A stretch of DNA of 64,000 nt from positions 1 to 64,000 of the forward strand of contig JAZOUV010000040.1 in NCBI GenBank assembly GCA_045658315.1, given 5' to 3'. Each line of letters starts with the position of its first letter. Position 1 is the stretch's first letter. Positions 24,761-33,789 of the stretch are shown piece by piece. The translations under genes and the position numbers were made by a program. Origin of the DNA: RGIG1995 sp045658315. Its GTDB lineage: Bacteria; Bacillota; Clostridia; Oscillospirales; CAG-272. The notes beneath the pieces are model-generated. The model was not told the origin of the DNA and did not search any database. It saw only the letters and a program-made list of their open reading frames with translations.

Positions 24761-24789
24761 CAAAAGGGGCTTTAAAAAAGCCCCTTTTG
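24761..24789 (+). terminator. Terminator of rnr
   Basis: A perfect 12-bp stem AAAAGGGGCTTT / AAAGCCCCTTTT with a 3-base loop. Confidence 0.85.
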
Positions 24790-24822
24790 TGTTGGCTCGG
24801 AAGCGAAACTGCCGACTGTTTG

Positions 24823-24857
24823 TTGCTCCTTAAATTTGCGGAGCAATTTTTCTTTTT
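24823..24857 (+). terminator. Second terminator-like hairpin
   Basis: TTGCTCC / GGAGCAA with a 10-base loop and TTTTTTCTTTTT after it. It may be a back-up terminator for rnr, or may end a very short transcript from 24790 onward. Confidence 0.6.
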
Positions 24858-24921
24858 AGACAAATAATTTTTTTAAAATACTATATTGTTATTTAAACAG
24901 AAAGAAGGATTATTTTATTTT

Positions 24922-25575
24922 TTATCTTGCGAAATATATATTATTGCTTTGCATTGTAACAAGCTTTCCCATACTGCCACCATGCAACACGTACAACGCC
25001 CCTTCGGTGGGGTCATACCCCATCAACGCATCCTCTGCTGCCCTGTATGCAAGCTCCGATGCTCTTACCTCGTCTATACTTCCGTCAAGCACCGAATCAA
25101 ACGAGCCTCCCGAATATATCACCTGCAAAACAGTGTCGGGAAAGCCGTTATCTGCTACCCTGTTCATAACCACAGCCCCTACTGCCGTCATCGTTTGCAG
25201 ATCAGTCCCCCCTGCTTCCGCCTCTATAAGTTTTGCCATAATATCAACCTCAAACTCGCTGTAAGTGTAAATATTCAATCCCATTGCCTGCAAAGTCTGA
25301 TTTCCGCACACACCGTCTGCATATATACCGTTATATTCTTGAAAACGTCTTACCGCATCTGCAGTATCAACACCATACACACCATCGCACTTGCCGTCGT
25401 ACAGTCCTAATTCTTTTAGCTTTTTCTGCACCATAGCCACTCTGTCGCCCTCCGAACCGCTTTCTATCCGTGTTTCTACAGCACCGTTATAAATAAACGT
25501 ATATACTGCAAGCACCGCACACATCACAAGTACGGTAATTACACTCACCTTTGCTCCGTAAAAAAACTTCTTCAT
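24922..25575 (-). CDS. sleB: SleB-like spore cortex-lytic / cell wall hydrolase
   Basis: 217 residues. An N-terminal signal or membrane anchor (about 9-30) is followed by a peptidoglycan-binding domain (about 42-95, GDRVAMVQKKLKELGLYDGKCDGVYG) and a Hydrolase_2 (CwlJ/SleB) domain (about 107-217). That domain contains DIMAKLIEAEAGG with the likely catalytic Glu and GAVVMNRVADNGFP. SleB cleaves cortex muramic-lactam peptidoglycan during germination. YpeB, its usual partner, is not adjacent. The gene is monocistronic. A forespore sigma-G promoter would be expected, but I could not identify one. Confidence 0.85.
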   Translation of the reverse strand: MKKFFYGAKVSVITVLVMCAVLAVYTFIYNGAVETRIESGSEGDRVAMVQKKLKELGLYDGKCDGVYGVDTADAVRRFQEYNGIYADGVCGNQTLQAMGLNIYTYSEFEVDIMAKLIEAEAGGTDLQTMTAVGAVVMNRVADNGFPDTVLQVIYSGGSFDSVLDGSIDEVRASELAYRAAEDALMGYDPTEGALYVLHGGSMGKLVTMQSNNIYFAR

Positions 25576-25733
25576 ATATTTTTTCCTTTCATTATTCTTA
25601 TTGCTTCTTTCTATTATTGTCTCTCGTCTTTGGTAATTAATTCAGGAAAAACAAAAAAACACAAATAAAGGTATTTATTCAATACAATAAAATCTTTATA
25701 TTTATTAAGTTATTTTTGATATCCCAAAATTTA

Positions 25734-25762
25734 TTGACACTTTTTTCGCTTTATGATAATAT
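25734..25762 (+). promoter_or_regulatory. Promoter of the YdcF/SanA-like gene
   Basis: TTGACA (25734-25739), 17-base spacer, TAATAT (25757-25762). Confidence 0.55.
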
Positions 25763-25801
25763 ATAATTAATATTATTATAACTGTGAACGGAGAGAAAAA
25801 A

Positions 25802-26518
25802 ATGAAGTTTTTCAAAAAGAACTCCGACTCCGATGTTAGAACAGCTAAGGTCATTTCTTTTAAAAAAGTTAATTATAAAAAGCTATTCACCACACTTTTT
25901 CTATTGGGAATTGCCGCCTGCCTTCTCATTTTCGGCATAAACCTTTTTGTAAAACAATCAACCCAAGATCTTATACTAACCGACTTTAACGAAGAATACG
26001 ACTGCATACTCGTTCTCGGTGCAGGAGTCAGAAGCGGAAATCCCAGCCCGATGCTTGAGGACAGGCTTGATTATGCCATAGAGCTTTACAAACAAGGAGT
26101 CGCACCAAAGATTATCATGAGCGGAGACCATGGGCAAAAAGACTATGATGAAGTCAATGTTATGAAAAACTACGCCATATTGTGCGGTGTACCGTCAGAA
26201 GATATATTTATGGATCACGCAGGTTTTTCGACATACGAAAGTATATATCGGGCAAGAGATATTTTTAAGGCTAAAAAAATCGTCATAGTTACACAGGAAT
26301 ATCATCTTTACAGAGCACTGTACATTTCAAAATCGCTCGGTGTGTCGGCAGCAGGATACGCTTCCGACCCGAGACAGTATGCAGGTCAGCTTTACAGAAA
26401 CCTAAGAGAAATATTGGCAAGAGACAAAGATTTTTTCTACTGTATTTTTAAACCCAAACCTACATATCTTGGAGATGCAATTCCCGTCAGCGGAAACGGC
26501 GACTTTACAAACGACTAA
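25802..26518 (+). CDS. YdcF/SanA-like membrane protein (DUF218)
   Basis: About 238 residues. A basic N-terminus is followed by one membrane helix (about 28-48) and an external or periplasm-side DUF218 domain with the family motif CILVLGAGVRSGNPSPMLEDRL, then IIMSGDHGQKDYDEV and VIVTQEYHLYRALY. SanA-type proteins affect envelope permeability and vancomycin resistance; the biochemical activity is not established. The start is the ATG at 25802 behind CGGAGAG; a GTG 18 bases upstream overlaps that site. It begins a rightward run of closely spaced genes. Confidence 0.8.
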   Translation: MKFFKKNSDSDVRTAKVISFKKVNYKKLFTTLFLLGIAACLLIFGINLFVKQSTQDLILTDFNEEYDCILVLGAGVRSGNPSPMLEDRLDYAIELYKQGVAPKIIMSGDHGQKDYDEVNVMKNYAILCGVPSEDIFMDHAGFSTYESIYRARDIFKAKKIVIVTQEYHLYRALYISKSLGVSAAGYASDPRQYAGQLYRNLREILARDKDFFYCIFKPKPTYLGDAIPVSGNGDFTND

Positions 26519-26538
26519 GAAATACGGAATAATAAAAA

Positions 26539-27057
26539 ATGAATGATAACGACATTATTACAAAAAAAATTAAAATTAAGATACGCAGTCTCATAACAGA
26601 GGTTGAAAACTCGGAAGATGACCCTATGGCACAAAAGGGCTGTGCCCCCTTTGTTGAAGGCCTTCCCGAAGGAGAAAATTATAGCGAATTTATTGAATTT
26701 TCGACAGATGGTACACTCACAATAAAGGGTAACGTAGCGGAAATTACATACAAGGAAAACGCAGAACTTGGTATGGGAGACGTTGAATCTACTTTACGGT
26801 TCAAAATAAACAGACCAACTATGATAAACCTTATCAGAAGAGGGGCAGCCCCCGCTTCGCTTATGTTTGATACAGAATTTCCCAGACGCAACTGCACTTA
26901 CTGTATCGGCAATATGCCCTTCTCTTTTTGCATCTGCACAAACGACGTGATAAACCGTTTCACTGAAAGTTACGGAAAAATAGTTCTTGACTACGATATC
27001 GAAATGCACGGTGTAAGAACCGAACACAACGTTTACACTTTGGAATTTAAAGAATAA
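26539..27057 (+). CDS. DUF1934 (YwiB-like) beta-barrel protein
   Basis: 172 residues, slightly longer than typical DUF1934 proteins because of an insert near residues 22-40. Beta-rich, with GNVAEITYKENAELGMGDVESTLRFK and MINLIRRGAAPASLMFD, the usual family core. Function unknown. Cytosolic by composition. It lies 20 bases after the YdcF-like gene and 12 bases before holA. Its ribosome-binding site is weak, suggesting translation partly coupled to upstream genes. Confidence 0.75.
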   Translation: MNDNDIITKKIKIKIRSLITEVENSEDDPMAQKGCAPFVEGLPEGENYSEFIEFSTDGTLTIKGNVAEITYKENAELGMGDVESTLRFKINRPTMINLIRRGAAPASLMFDTEFPRRNCTYCIGNMPFSFCICTNDVINRFTESYGKIVLDYDIEMHGVRTEHNVYTLEFKE

Positions 27058-27069
27058 GAGGATTTGAAT

Positions 27070-28113
27070 ATGACACCGAATGAATTCGGAAAACTTATAA
27101 AAGAGAATATACACGGTGTTTTTCTGTTTTACGGTGAAGAGCAATACCTGAAACAGCATTATATCAACCTTACGAAAAAGACAATTTCCCCCGACGGAGC
27201 AAACGTTATGTCCCTATCGGGAGAAGGCTTGTCTTTGACTCAAATATGCCAACAAATTATGGATATGGCATCTATGCCCTCTATGGATATGAGCAGCAGA
27301 TTCTTAAATATATACGATGTTGAATGGAAAAAGACAAAAGAAGACGAACTCGACTTTTTTGAAGACTGTATGACGGAACTTTCTTCTTTTGAAGACGTTG
27401 TTATTGTATTTGATACTCGACCCGAAAATTTTGATTCGGGTACGGATAAAAAACCATCAAAGCTCCTTTCAAGAATCAATAAGTATATAAAAACCGTAAA
27501 CTTTGCAAAAGAGCCACCTGCCCGGCTTGCCGCTTGGATACAAAAGCATTTTGCCGCATACAAGGTTGAAGCAGACCCTAATGTTTGTAATTTTTTGGTC
27601 AAGTACTGCGGAAGAGATATGACTACGTTAAACCACGAGATAACAAAGCTTGTAGCATACGTTCTGCAAAACGGGAAAAAAACCGTTACCGAAACCGATA
27701 TTCACACAGTTTCCTCTTCGGTCAACGAGATAGATACTTTTGATTTTTCAAATGCAATATTAAACGGCGACACAGAAAGAGCATTTTCTATCTTAACCGA
27801 TATGAAGCTCCATAAGGAAAAACCCGAGCTTATTCTCGGCAGTATTGCAAGTACCTACTCTAATTTGTATACCGTAAAAATCCTACTTGAAGCAGGGATG
27901 CTTGCCCCCGAAATTATAAAAGAAACGGGTATGCACGAATACAAAGCAAAGCTTTATATTAAAAGAGCGAATGTTCTAAGCAAAAAAGGTATTGAAAAAG
28001 CAATAGAACTTTGCCACGATGCAGATATAAAAATAAAATCGGGAAGCCTTGACAGCTACAACATTCTTGACGTTCTACTTATAAAGCTGTCAATGACGGA
28101 CAGAATAAAATGA
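27070..28113 (+). CDS. holA: DNA polymerase III subunit delta
   Basis: 347 residues. HolA opens the sliding clamp as part of the clamp loader. The N-terminal region has GVFLFYGEEQYLKQHYI in place of a Walker-type P-loop, as normal for delta, and there is a helical C-terminal collar domain (about 215-347). The ATG at 27070 lies 10 bases after GAGG; the TTG just upstream is too close to that site. Its stop overlaps the next start by 4 bases (ATGA). Confidence 0.88.
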   Translation: MTPNEFGKLIKENIHGVFLFYGEEQYLKQHYINLTKKTISPDGANVMSLSGEGLSLTQICQQIMDMASMPSMDMSSRFLNIYDVEWKKTKEDELDFFEDCMTELSSFEDVVIVFDTRPENFDSGTDKKPSKLLSRINKYIKTVNFAKEPPARLAAWIQKHFAAYKVEADPNVCNFLVKYCGRDMTTLNHEITKLVAYVLQNGKKTVTETDIHTVSSSVNEIDTFDFSNAILNGDTERAFSILTDMKLHKEKPELILGSIASTYSNLYTVKILLEAGMLAPEIIKETGMHEYKAKLYIKRANVLSKKGIEKAIELCHDADIKIKSGSLDSYNILDVLLIKLSMTDRIK

Positions 28114-28703
28114 AAAAAATTACTATTGATATCCCCATTATCGTAGAAGGAAAATATGATGTCATAAAGCTTAATTCAATCATTGACGGTCAAATAATAA
28201 AGACAGACGGTTTTGGGCTTTTCAATTCCGAGGAAACAAAAGAATATATCAAGAAATTGGCAGAAAAAAAAGGCGTTATCGTACTTACCGACAGCGACGG
28301 TGCAGGTCTGGTCATAAGAAACTACTTGAGTTCGATACTCCCAAAGGATAAAATAATTCACCTTTATCCCCCACAAATTGAGGGTAAAGAAAAAAGAAAA
28401 AACACGCCGTCCAAAGAGGGTTTTCTCGGGGTGGAGGGAATTTCTGCCGACATATTACGCGAACTTTTCACTCCGTTTGAATCAAATATTCAAAAAGACA
28501 AAACAAAAAAAGTCACAAAGCTTGACCTTTTTGAAGACGGACTTATAGGCTCCCTTGACAGTTCCAACAAAAGAAATATGCTAAAAAAAAGACTGGGACT
28601 GCCTTTGAACATATCTACAAATGCCCTGCTTGACACAATAAACCTGCTTTACTCATACGAAGAATACAAGGCGTTTTTGAAAGAAAGCGAATTACACCAA
28701 TGA
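28110..28703 (+). CDS. rnmV: Ribonuclease M5-like Toprim protein
   Basis: 197 residues. The Toprim domain (about 1-110) shows the catalytic Glu in PIIVEGKYDVIKL and the Asp pair in IVLTDSDGAG; the C-terminal part (about 125-197) is the DUF4093-type extension found in RNase M5. RNase M5 matures 5S rRNA in low-GC Gram-positives. In Bacillus it pairs with ksgA; here it is translationally coupled to holA and gtrA-like genes. Confidence 0.85.
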   Translation: MKKITIDIPIIVEGKYDVIKLNSIIDGQIIKTDGFGLFNSEETKEYIKKLAEKKGVIVLTDSDGAGLVIRNYLSSILPKDKIIHLYPPQIEGKEKRKNTPSKEGFLGVEGISADILRELFTPFESNIQKDKTKKVTKLDLFEDGLIGSLDSSNKRNMLKKRLGLPLNISTNALLDTINLLYSYEEYKAFLKESELHQ

Positions 28704-29125
28704 TACAAAAAACAAAAGAAATATTACTCAAACATAAAGAAAAAATAAGCTATCTTTTTTTCGGCGTATTAACAACTGCGGTCGATTTTGTAAGCTATTA
28801 CACTCTTACAAGATTTTTATTTTTGAATGAGGATTTTTCAAACGTTTTAGCTCAATTTTTTGCAATATTGTTTGCTTACGTAACAAACAAGCTGTTTGTT
28901 TTTGAAGACCAAACAAACAGTTTCAGAACGCTAATAATTCAGTTTGCGAAATTCTTCTCTCTACGACTTGTTACACTCATTTTAAACAGTGTTATGTTTA
29001 CCGTTATGAACAAAATGCTTGGCATAAACGATATAGTAACCAAAGTAATAGTTTCAGTCATCGTAATTATTCTTAATTATGTTTTCAGCAAACTCATAGT
29101 TTTCAAAAACAAGGAGAAAAATTAA
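28700..29125 (+). CDS. GtrA-family membrane protein
   Basis: 141 residues with four membrane helices and short loops. The pattern YLFFGVLTTAVDFVSYYTLTRF, then AYVTNKLFVFE and a final NYVFSKLIVFKNK is the GtrA fold. Members are thought to flip undecaprenyl-linked sugars or assist surface glycan decoration. No glycosyltransferase partner is adjacent. It overlaps the preceding gene by 4 bases and touches the following start. Confidence 0.85.
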   Translation: MIQKTKEILLKHKEKISYLFFGVLTTAVDFVSYYTLTRFLFLNEDFSNVLAQFFAILFAYVTNKLFVFEDQTNSFRTLIIQFAKFFSLRLVTLILNSVMFTVMNKMLGINDIVTKVIVSVIVIILNYVFSKLIVFKNKEKN

Positions 29126-29955
29126 TGAATCCCATTTACGAAAAGCTTTTAAGTTGTTATAATCAAATAAAAAAAGCAACTGATTTTGAACCCAAAATCG
29201 GTGTTGTCCTCGGTTCCGGGCTCGGACATTTCGGAGACTGTATAAACATTGTTGACACTGTTGAATACAGCTCTCTTGAAGGCTTCCCCGTTTCCACCGT
29301 AAGCGGTCATGCAGGCAGATTTCTGTTCGGTTATGTTGAAAACGTACCTGTTGTAGCAATGCAGGGCAGAATACACTACTACGAAGGCTATAAAATGACA
29401 GACGTTGTTTTGCCGGTAAGACTTATGTGTATGTTGGGAGCTAAAAAAATCATTCTAACAAATGCCGCAGGCGGAATTAATACAACCTTTAAGCCGGGGA
29501 CTCTCATGGCGATTACCGACCACATTGCCTCCTTTGTTCCCTCACCGCTTATCGGACAGAATATAGATGAGCTTGGTGTTCGTTTTCCGGATATGACCAA
29601 CATATATGACCCAAAACTCAGAAACATTCTGCTTAAAACGGCTGAAAGCCTTGATATTCCCCTGAAACAAGGAGTATATATCCAGTTTACAGGACCTGCA
29701 TACGAAACTCCTGCGGAGATAAGAGCCGCAAGGACCCTCGGTGCCGATGCCGTGGGAATGAGTACCGCCGTCGAAGCTATGGCTGCACGCCATATGGGTG
29801 CACACATCTGTGCTGTAAGCTGTATATCTAACCTTGCCGCAGGGTTAAACCAAAAACCGCTTACCCACGAAGAAGTCAAAGAAACGGCGGATATGGTATC
29901 CGAACAGTTTCAAAAGCTAATTTATAACGCTATAATCAATATGGACAAAGAATGA
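29125..29955 (+). CDS. punA: Purine nucleoside phosphorylase
   Basis: 276 residues, the trimeric PNP I type that splits guanosine and inosine with phosphate. Motifs: GVVLGSGLGHFGD (phosphate site), STVSGHAGRFLFG, MQGRIHYYEGY, TNAAGGIN, and the base-binding region FTGPAYETPAEIRAARTLGADAVGMSTAVEA. The start overlaps the stop of the gtrA-like gene. RNase HI follows 3 bases later, so this is one polycistronic run. Confidence 0.92.
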   Translation: MNPIYEKLLSCYNQIKKATDFEPKIGVVLGSGLGHFGDCINIVDTVEYSSLEGFPVSTVSGHAGRFLFGYVENVPVVAMQGRIHYYEGYKMTDVVLPVRLMCMLGAKKIILTNAAGGINTTFKPGTLMAITDHIASFVPSPLIGQNIDELGVRFPDMTNIYDPKLRNILLKTAESLDIPLKQGVYIQFTGPAYETPAEIRAARTLGADAVGMSTAVEAMAARHMGAHICAVSCISNLAAGLNQKPLTHEEVKETADMVSEQFQKLIYNAIINMDKE

Positions 29956-29958
29956 TTT

Positions 29959-30420
29959 ATGAAAAAACACGTTGATATTTATACAGACGGTGCGTGTAAG
30001 GGCAATCCCGGCCCCGGCGGATACGGCATCGTTCTCGTCTACCGTGGAATCGAAAAAAAGCTGAGCCAAGGTTTTAGAAGCACCACAAACAACCGAATGG
30101 AGCTTCTTGCGGCTATTACCGCACTTGAAGCTCTTAACGAAAGCTGTAACGTTACACTCTATTCCGATTCAAAATATCTTATTGACGGAATGACTAAAGG
30201 GTGGGCAAAAGGGTGGAAGGCTAACAACTGGCTAAAAAGTGACAAAAAAAAGGCTCTCAATACTGACCTTTGGGACAGGATGCTTAAGCTTGACAGTACT
30301 CACGACATTGAATATATCTGGGTTAAAGGACACAACGGGCACAAATATAACGAGATCTGCGATACTCTTGCCGTTGAGGCGGCTGAAGATCCGAAGTTCG
30401 ATGATATTTCGGGAGAATAA
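29959..30420 (+). CDS. rnhA: Ribonuclease HI
   Basis: 153 residues. Degrades RNA in RNA-DNA hybrids. All four catalytic acids fall at the E. coli positions: Asp10 in YTDGACKGNPGPGG, Glu48 in NNRMELLA, Asp70 in YSDSKYL, and the fourth Asp in NEICDTLA. The basic handle-like segment GWAKGWKANNWLKSDKKK is present. It is the middle gene of pnp-rnhA-mnmA. Confidence 0.95.
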   Translation: MKKHVDIYTDGACKGNPGPGGYGIVLVYRGIEKKLSQGFRSTTNNRMELLAAITALEALNESCNVTLYSDSKYLIDGMTKGWAKGWKANNWLKSDKKKALNTDLWDRMLKLDSTHDIEYIWVKGHNGHKYNEICDTLAVEAAEDPKFDDISGE

Positions 30421-30422
30421 AA

Positions 30423-31448
30423 ATGAAAATACTTGTAGGATTAAGCGGCGGTCTTGACAGCACCTACACCGCATACAAGCTTATAAAAGAGGGGCATACT
30501 GTCGAAGGAATCGTGCTGGAAATGCACGACTATACCGATATTGAGGCGGCAAGAAAAACCGCAGATATTTTAGGTATAAAGCTCCACACGCTTGACTGCC
30601 GTGAAAAATTTAAAACACACGTTATAAGCAACTTTATTTCCGAGTATTCAACGGGACATACCCCAAATCCCTGCACTGTCTGCAACAGATATGTCAAAAT
30701 TGCCGAGCTTTGCCGTTACGCACATGAAAACGGCTTTGAAAAAGCGGCAACAGGTCACTATGCACGTATTTCTTTTGATGAGGCAAGCAAAAGATATTGC
30801 ATAGCAAAAAGCAAAGACGAGAGAAAAGACCAAAGCTATATGCTGTGGTATCTCACACAGGAACAGCTTGAAACTTTGTATTTTCCCCTTTCCGATACAA
30901 CAAAAGAGCAGATACGTGAAGAAATAAAAAATACAGAAACTGCCTACCTTGCAGATAAAAAAGAAAGTCAGGAAATATGCTTTATTCCGGACAACGACTA
31001 CGCCTCATACATAGAAAGAGAAAAAGGCTCGTTTCCCGAGGGTGATTTTGTCGATAGTGAGGGTAAAAAAATAGGCAGGCATAAAGGTATCATTCACTAC
31101 ACCATAGGTCAGCGTAAGGGATTAGGCATCAGCCTTGGTGCTCCTGCCTATATAACCAAGATCGACCCTCAAAAAAACACTGTTACCGTCGAAAAGCAAA
31201 GTGAAGTAAAAAGCAATTCGCTGTGTGCCGTCTCACTTAACAGTCAGCTTTTACCCATTGAAGACGGCTGTAAATATACACTCGATGTTAAAATCAGATA
31301 TGCCGCAAAGCCTATGACGGCAGATGTAACTATCGAAAACGGCATTGCAAAAGCAAGCTTTGCCGATTCGGTTCGTGCAATAACACCCGGTCAAAGTGCC
31401 GTATTCTACAAAGACGACAAAATAGCATTTGGCGGTATCATTATCTGA
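30423..31448 (+). CDS. mnmA: tRNA-specific 2-thiouridylase MnmA
   Basis: 341 residues. Adds sulfur to U34 of tRNA-Lys, -Glu and -Gln. The PP-loop is VGLSGGLDSTYTAY (about 5-18); the two catalytic Cys are in PNPCTVCNRYVK and ESQEICFIPD; TIGQRKGLGISLGAPAYI marks the central domain, and a C-terminal beta-barrel follows. It is slightly shorter than typical (about 360). It lies 2 bases after rnhA. Confidence 0.93.
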   Translation: MKILVGLSGGLDSTYTAYKLIKEGHTVEGIVLEMHDYTDIEAARKTADILGIKLHTLDCREKFKTHVISNFISEYSTGHTPNPCTVCNRYVKIAELCRYAHENGFEKAATGHYARISFDEASKRYCIAKSKDERKDQSYMLWYLTQEQLETLYFPLSDTTKEQIREEIKNTETAYLADKKESQEICFIPDNDYASYIEREKGSFPEGDFVDSEGKKIGRHKGIIHYTIGQRKGLGISLGAPAYITKIDPQKNTVTVEKQSEVKSNSLCAVSLNSQLLPIEDGCKYTLDVKIRYAAKPMTADVTIENGIAKASFADSVRAITPGQSAVFYKDDKIAFGGIII

Positions 31449-31485
31449 TACGCTTATTGTTTTATTTACCGAAAGGATGTATGTT

Positions 31486-31668
31486 ATGCCAAACGGAAAA
31501 AATCTCAACCGTGAGCTGTACTTAAAGTTTGAATACTGCTCATTCAGAGAGCTTGAAGAATTACTTCTGGCAGCCCATTCACACGAAGAGAAAGCGTTTT
31601 ACCGCGTGCTTTTGAACCTCAAGCTTCAAATTGCACAGGAACGCGTAGTAGGAGAACAGTTGGTATGA
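31486..31668 (+). CDS. Small protein, candidate antitoxin of zeta-like kinase
   Basis: 60 residues from the ATG at 31486, chosen because AAGGA sits 9 bases upstream. Charged and helical, starting MPNGKNLNRELYLKFEYCSF and ending ERVVGEQLV. No DNA-binding motif is evident. Its stop overlaps the start of the zeta-like gene by 4 bases, the tight coupling usual for toxin-antitoxin pairs. I do not recognise the family; the antitoxin role is inferred from size and position only. Confidence 0.5.
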   Translation: MPNGKNLNRELYLKFEYCSFRELEELLLAAHSHEEKAFYRVLLNLKLQIAQERVVGEQLV

Positions 31669-32246
31669 AGATATATACAATTATTGCCGGTGCAAACGGC
31701 GTAGGAAAAACATCTCTCTATCAAATACTGGAAAGCTCCGACGATCTGGGCGAAAGAATAAATATTGATGAAATTGTTTCTGCTAAAGGCAGTTGGATGG
31801 ACAAGCTTTTGCAAATAAAAGCAGGCCGAACGGCAATGGCTATGCTGAGCAGGTATATTGCAAACGACATTACATTTCATCAGGAAACCACCCTGCCCGG
31901 TAACGTTATACTTAAACAAATAAAAAAAGCCAAGGCAAAAGGCTTTCAGATAAGACTCTATTTCGTAGGTGTCGAATCAGTTGATGTCTCTCTCAAACGT
32001 GTTGAAAAAAGAGTTACAAAAGGCGGTCACGGCATTGACGAAGAAACGATTAGACGACGTTTCGAGGCTATGCCCGAACAACTACGTGCAATACTCCCCC
32101 TCTGCGATACTGCGTCATTCTACGACAATACAGTCAGATTCCGCCGTCTTGCCTTAACCAAAGGTGACGTCATATTTGACAGTGATATGGACCTGCCCGC
32201 TTGGTTTACCGATCTTGTGAATAAGGGAATTGTAAAACACGGTTAA
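31665..32246 (+). CDS. Zeta-toxin-like P-loop kinase
   Basis: 193 residues. Walker A is IIAGANGVGKTSLYQ (about 6-20). It is followed by an INIDEIV substrate-side Asp (about 42-48), HQETTLPGN typical of zeta or COG4185 kinases, and VSLKRVEKRVTKGGHGID with the Arg-rich lid. Zeta toxins phosphorylate UDP-N-acetylglucosamine and block wall synthesis; other members have unknown substrates. The preceding 60-residue gene is the candidate partner. It lies between housekeeping genes, not in an island. Confidence 0.75.
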   Translation: MKIYTIIAGANGVGKTSLYQILESSDDLGERINIDEIVSAKGSWMDKLLQIKAGRTAMAMLSRYIANDITFHQETTLPGNVILKQIKKAKAKGFQIRLYFVGVESVDVSLKRVEKRVTKGGHGIDEETIRRRFEAMPEQLRAILPLCDTASFYDNTVRFRRLALTKGDVIFDSDMDLPAWFTDLVNKGIVKHG

Positions 32247-32250
32247 TACT

Positions 32251-33123
32251 ATGGAAAAATGCAACTTATGTCCACGCAAATGTAATGCCGACAGAAGCAA
32301 CACTGTCGGCTTTTGCCTATGCGGAAACAATGCTGTTGTTTCAAAAACTATGCTTCACAAATGGGAAGAGCCGCCTATCAGCGGAAAAAACGGAAGCGGT
32401 GCTGTATTCTTTTCGGGCTGCACATTGAAATGCATATTTTGTCAAAACAAAGAAATAAGCCGTACTCCAATGGGAAATGAAGTTACCCCAAGACAGCTTG
32501 CGGATATTTTTCTCAAACTCCAATCCGAAGGGGCACACAATATAAACCTCATTACTCCTACACAGTTTACAAACCAAATAATAAAAGCCCTTGACCTTAC
32601 AAAGCAGGAGCTTCATATCCCCATAGTCTATAACACAAGCGGATATGAGACCGTTGAAACTATAAAAAAACTTAAAGGCTATGTTGATATTTACCTGCCG
32701 GATTTCAAATACTGTGACAGCAATCTGTCCGCAAAATATTCAAAAGCTCCCGACTATTTTGATTTTGCAATTAAGGCAATAACGGAAATGTACGAGCAGG
32801 TCGGTGCATATACAGAGGATAATTACGGGTTAATGAAAAAAGGTATAATAATTCGGCATCTCGTTCTGCCCGGATGCCGACACGACTCTGTAAAAATACT
32901 CGAAGAAATAAAAAACACCTTGCCCGTGCAGGATATAAAACTCAGCCTTATGAGCCAGTTTACTCCCGAATTTGTCTCTCACGGTTGCAAAGAGCTTTCA
33001 AGAAAAATAACAACATTTGAGTATAACTACGTGCTTGATAAAGCGATAGAATGCGGTTTCTCAGGTTATTTTCAGCAAAAAGAATCTGCATCGACAAAAT
33101 ATACACCAAGCTTTAATGAATAA
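32251..33123 (+). CDS. Radical SAM protein (PflA-like, COG1313 type)
   Basis: 290 residues. The radical SAM cluster motif is SGCTLKCIFCQNKEIS (CxxxCxxC, about 55-70). An extra N-terminal Cys set (MEKCNLCPRKCNADR, GFCLCG) suggests a second metal site. Similar to pyruvate formate-lyase activating enzymes and the less defined COG1313 group, which activate glycyl-radical enzymes or modify proteins; no such partner is adjacent. It starts 4 bases after the zeta-like gene and is the last gene of the rightward run. Confidence 0.82.
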   Translation: MEKCNLCPRKCNADRSNTVGFCLCGNNAVVSKTMLHKWEEPPISGKNGSGAVFFSGCTLKCIFCQNKEISRTPMGNEVTPRQLADIFLKLQSEGAHNINLITPTQFTNQIIKALDLTKQELHIPIVYNTSGYETVETIKKLKGYVDIYLPDFKYCDSNLSAKYSKAPDYFDFAIKAITEMYEQVGAYTEDNYGLMKKGIIIRHLVLPGCRHDSVKILEEIKNTLPVQDIKLSLMSQFTPEFVSHGCKELSRKITTFEYNYVLDKAIECGFSGYFQQKESASTKYTPSFNE

Positions 33124-33126
33124 CAA

Positions 33127-33166
33127 AAAAAGGTGGATATGGATTTTATAACCCATATTCACCTTT
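33127..33166. terminator. Bidirectional terminator
   Basis: AAAAGGTGGATATGG and CCATATTCACCTTTT form a stem with one mismatch between convergent genes. It overlaps the stop codon of the leftward carD-like gene. Confidence 0.75.
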
Positions 33167-33683
33167 TGCTATTCAAATAATTATTAATATACCCTAGCAC
33201 TTCACTCTTAGGAAGTTTGAGCGAAAATGCAAAGTCGGCAGCTATAATACTTTCTGCCTGAGCAAGATACTTCAGATCATTCGCCTTCATCTTCATTTTT
33301 GCGTTATCCATTTCAAGCTTATATTCAGATACCGCTTTGACCAGCCAAAGCATCTTCGCCTTGTCTCCGCTGTTCACTATTCCGTCAAAAACTGCCGCCC
33401 TTGCCTTGCAGTCCTCATCCCACATATTTTCAACGTTATTTGAATTATCAATCACTCTATGTATCTCTTCGACAGTAAGAACATATTGCATCTCCTTCTC
33501 AAGCTCAGAGCCTAACGGCACAAATACTTTCATATTACTGTCATAAACAGAGTGCAAAACATAATATTCCTTTTTCCCCTGACCGACAAAATTCTGAAAA
33601 GTAATATCATCTATTTGGCACACACCGTTTTTGCGATATGTTACGTAATCTCCTATCTTAAACTTTCCTTCTGTCCTATCCAT
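33159..33683 (-). CDS. CarD-like transcriptional regulator
   Basis: 174 residues from the ATG at 33683, which has AAGGTGG 8 bases upstream; a 60-codon upstream extension is AT-rich and lacks a site. The N-terminal CarD/TRCF-type RNA polymerase-interacting domain (about 5-65) has KIGDYVTYRKNGVCQIDDI and YYVLHSVYDSNMKVFVP. The helical C-terminal part resembles the CdnL DNA-contact domain. CarD-type proteins stabilise promoter open complexes, often at rRNA promoters. Confidence 0.88.
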   Translation of the reverse strand: MDRTEGKFKIGDYVTYRKNGVCQIDDITFQNFVGQGKKEYYVLHSVYDSNMKVFVPLGSELEKEMQYVLTVEEIHRVIDNSNNVENMWDEDCKARAAVFDGIVNSGDKAKMLWLVKAVSEYKLEMDNAKMKMKANDLKYLAQAESIIAADFAFSLKLPKSEVLGYINNYLNSKR

Positions 33684-33789
33684 ATATTTTGCCACCTTTT
33701 CCCTAAATACACCTTTATTATACCATAAAAAACAAAATATTTCAAATGGTTTTACGGGAAAAATTTTTAAAAAATTCACATTTTGCAAA

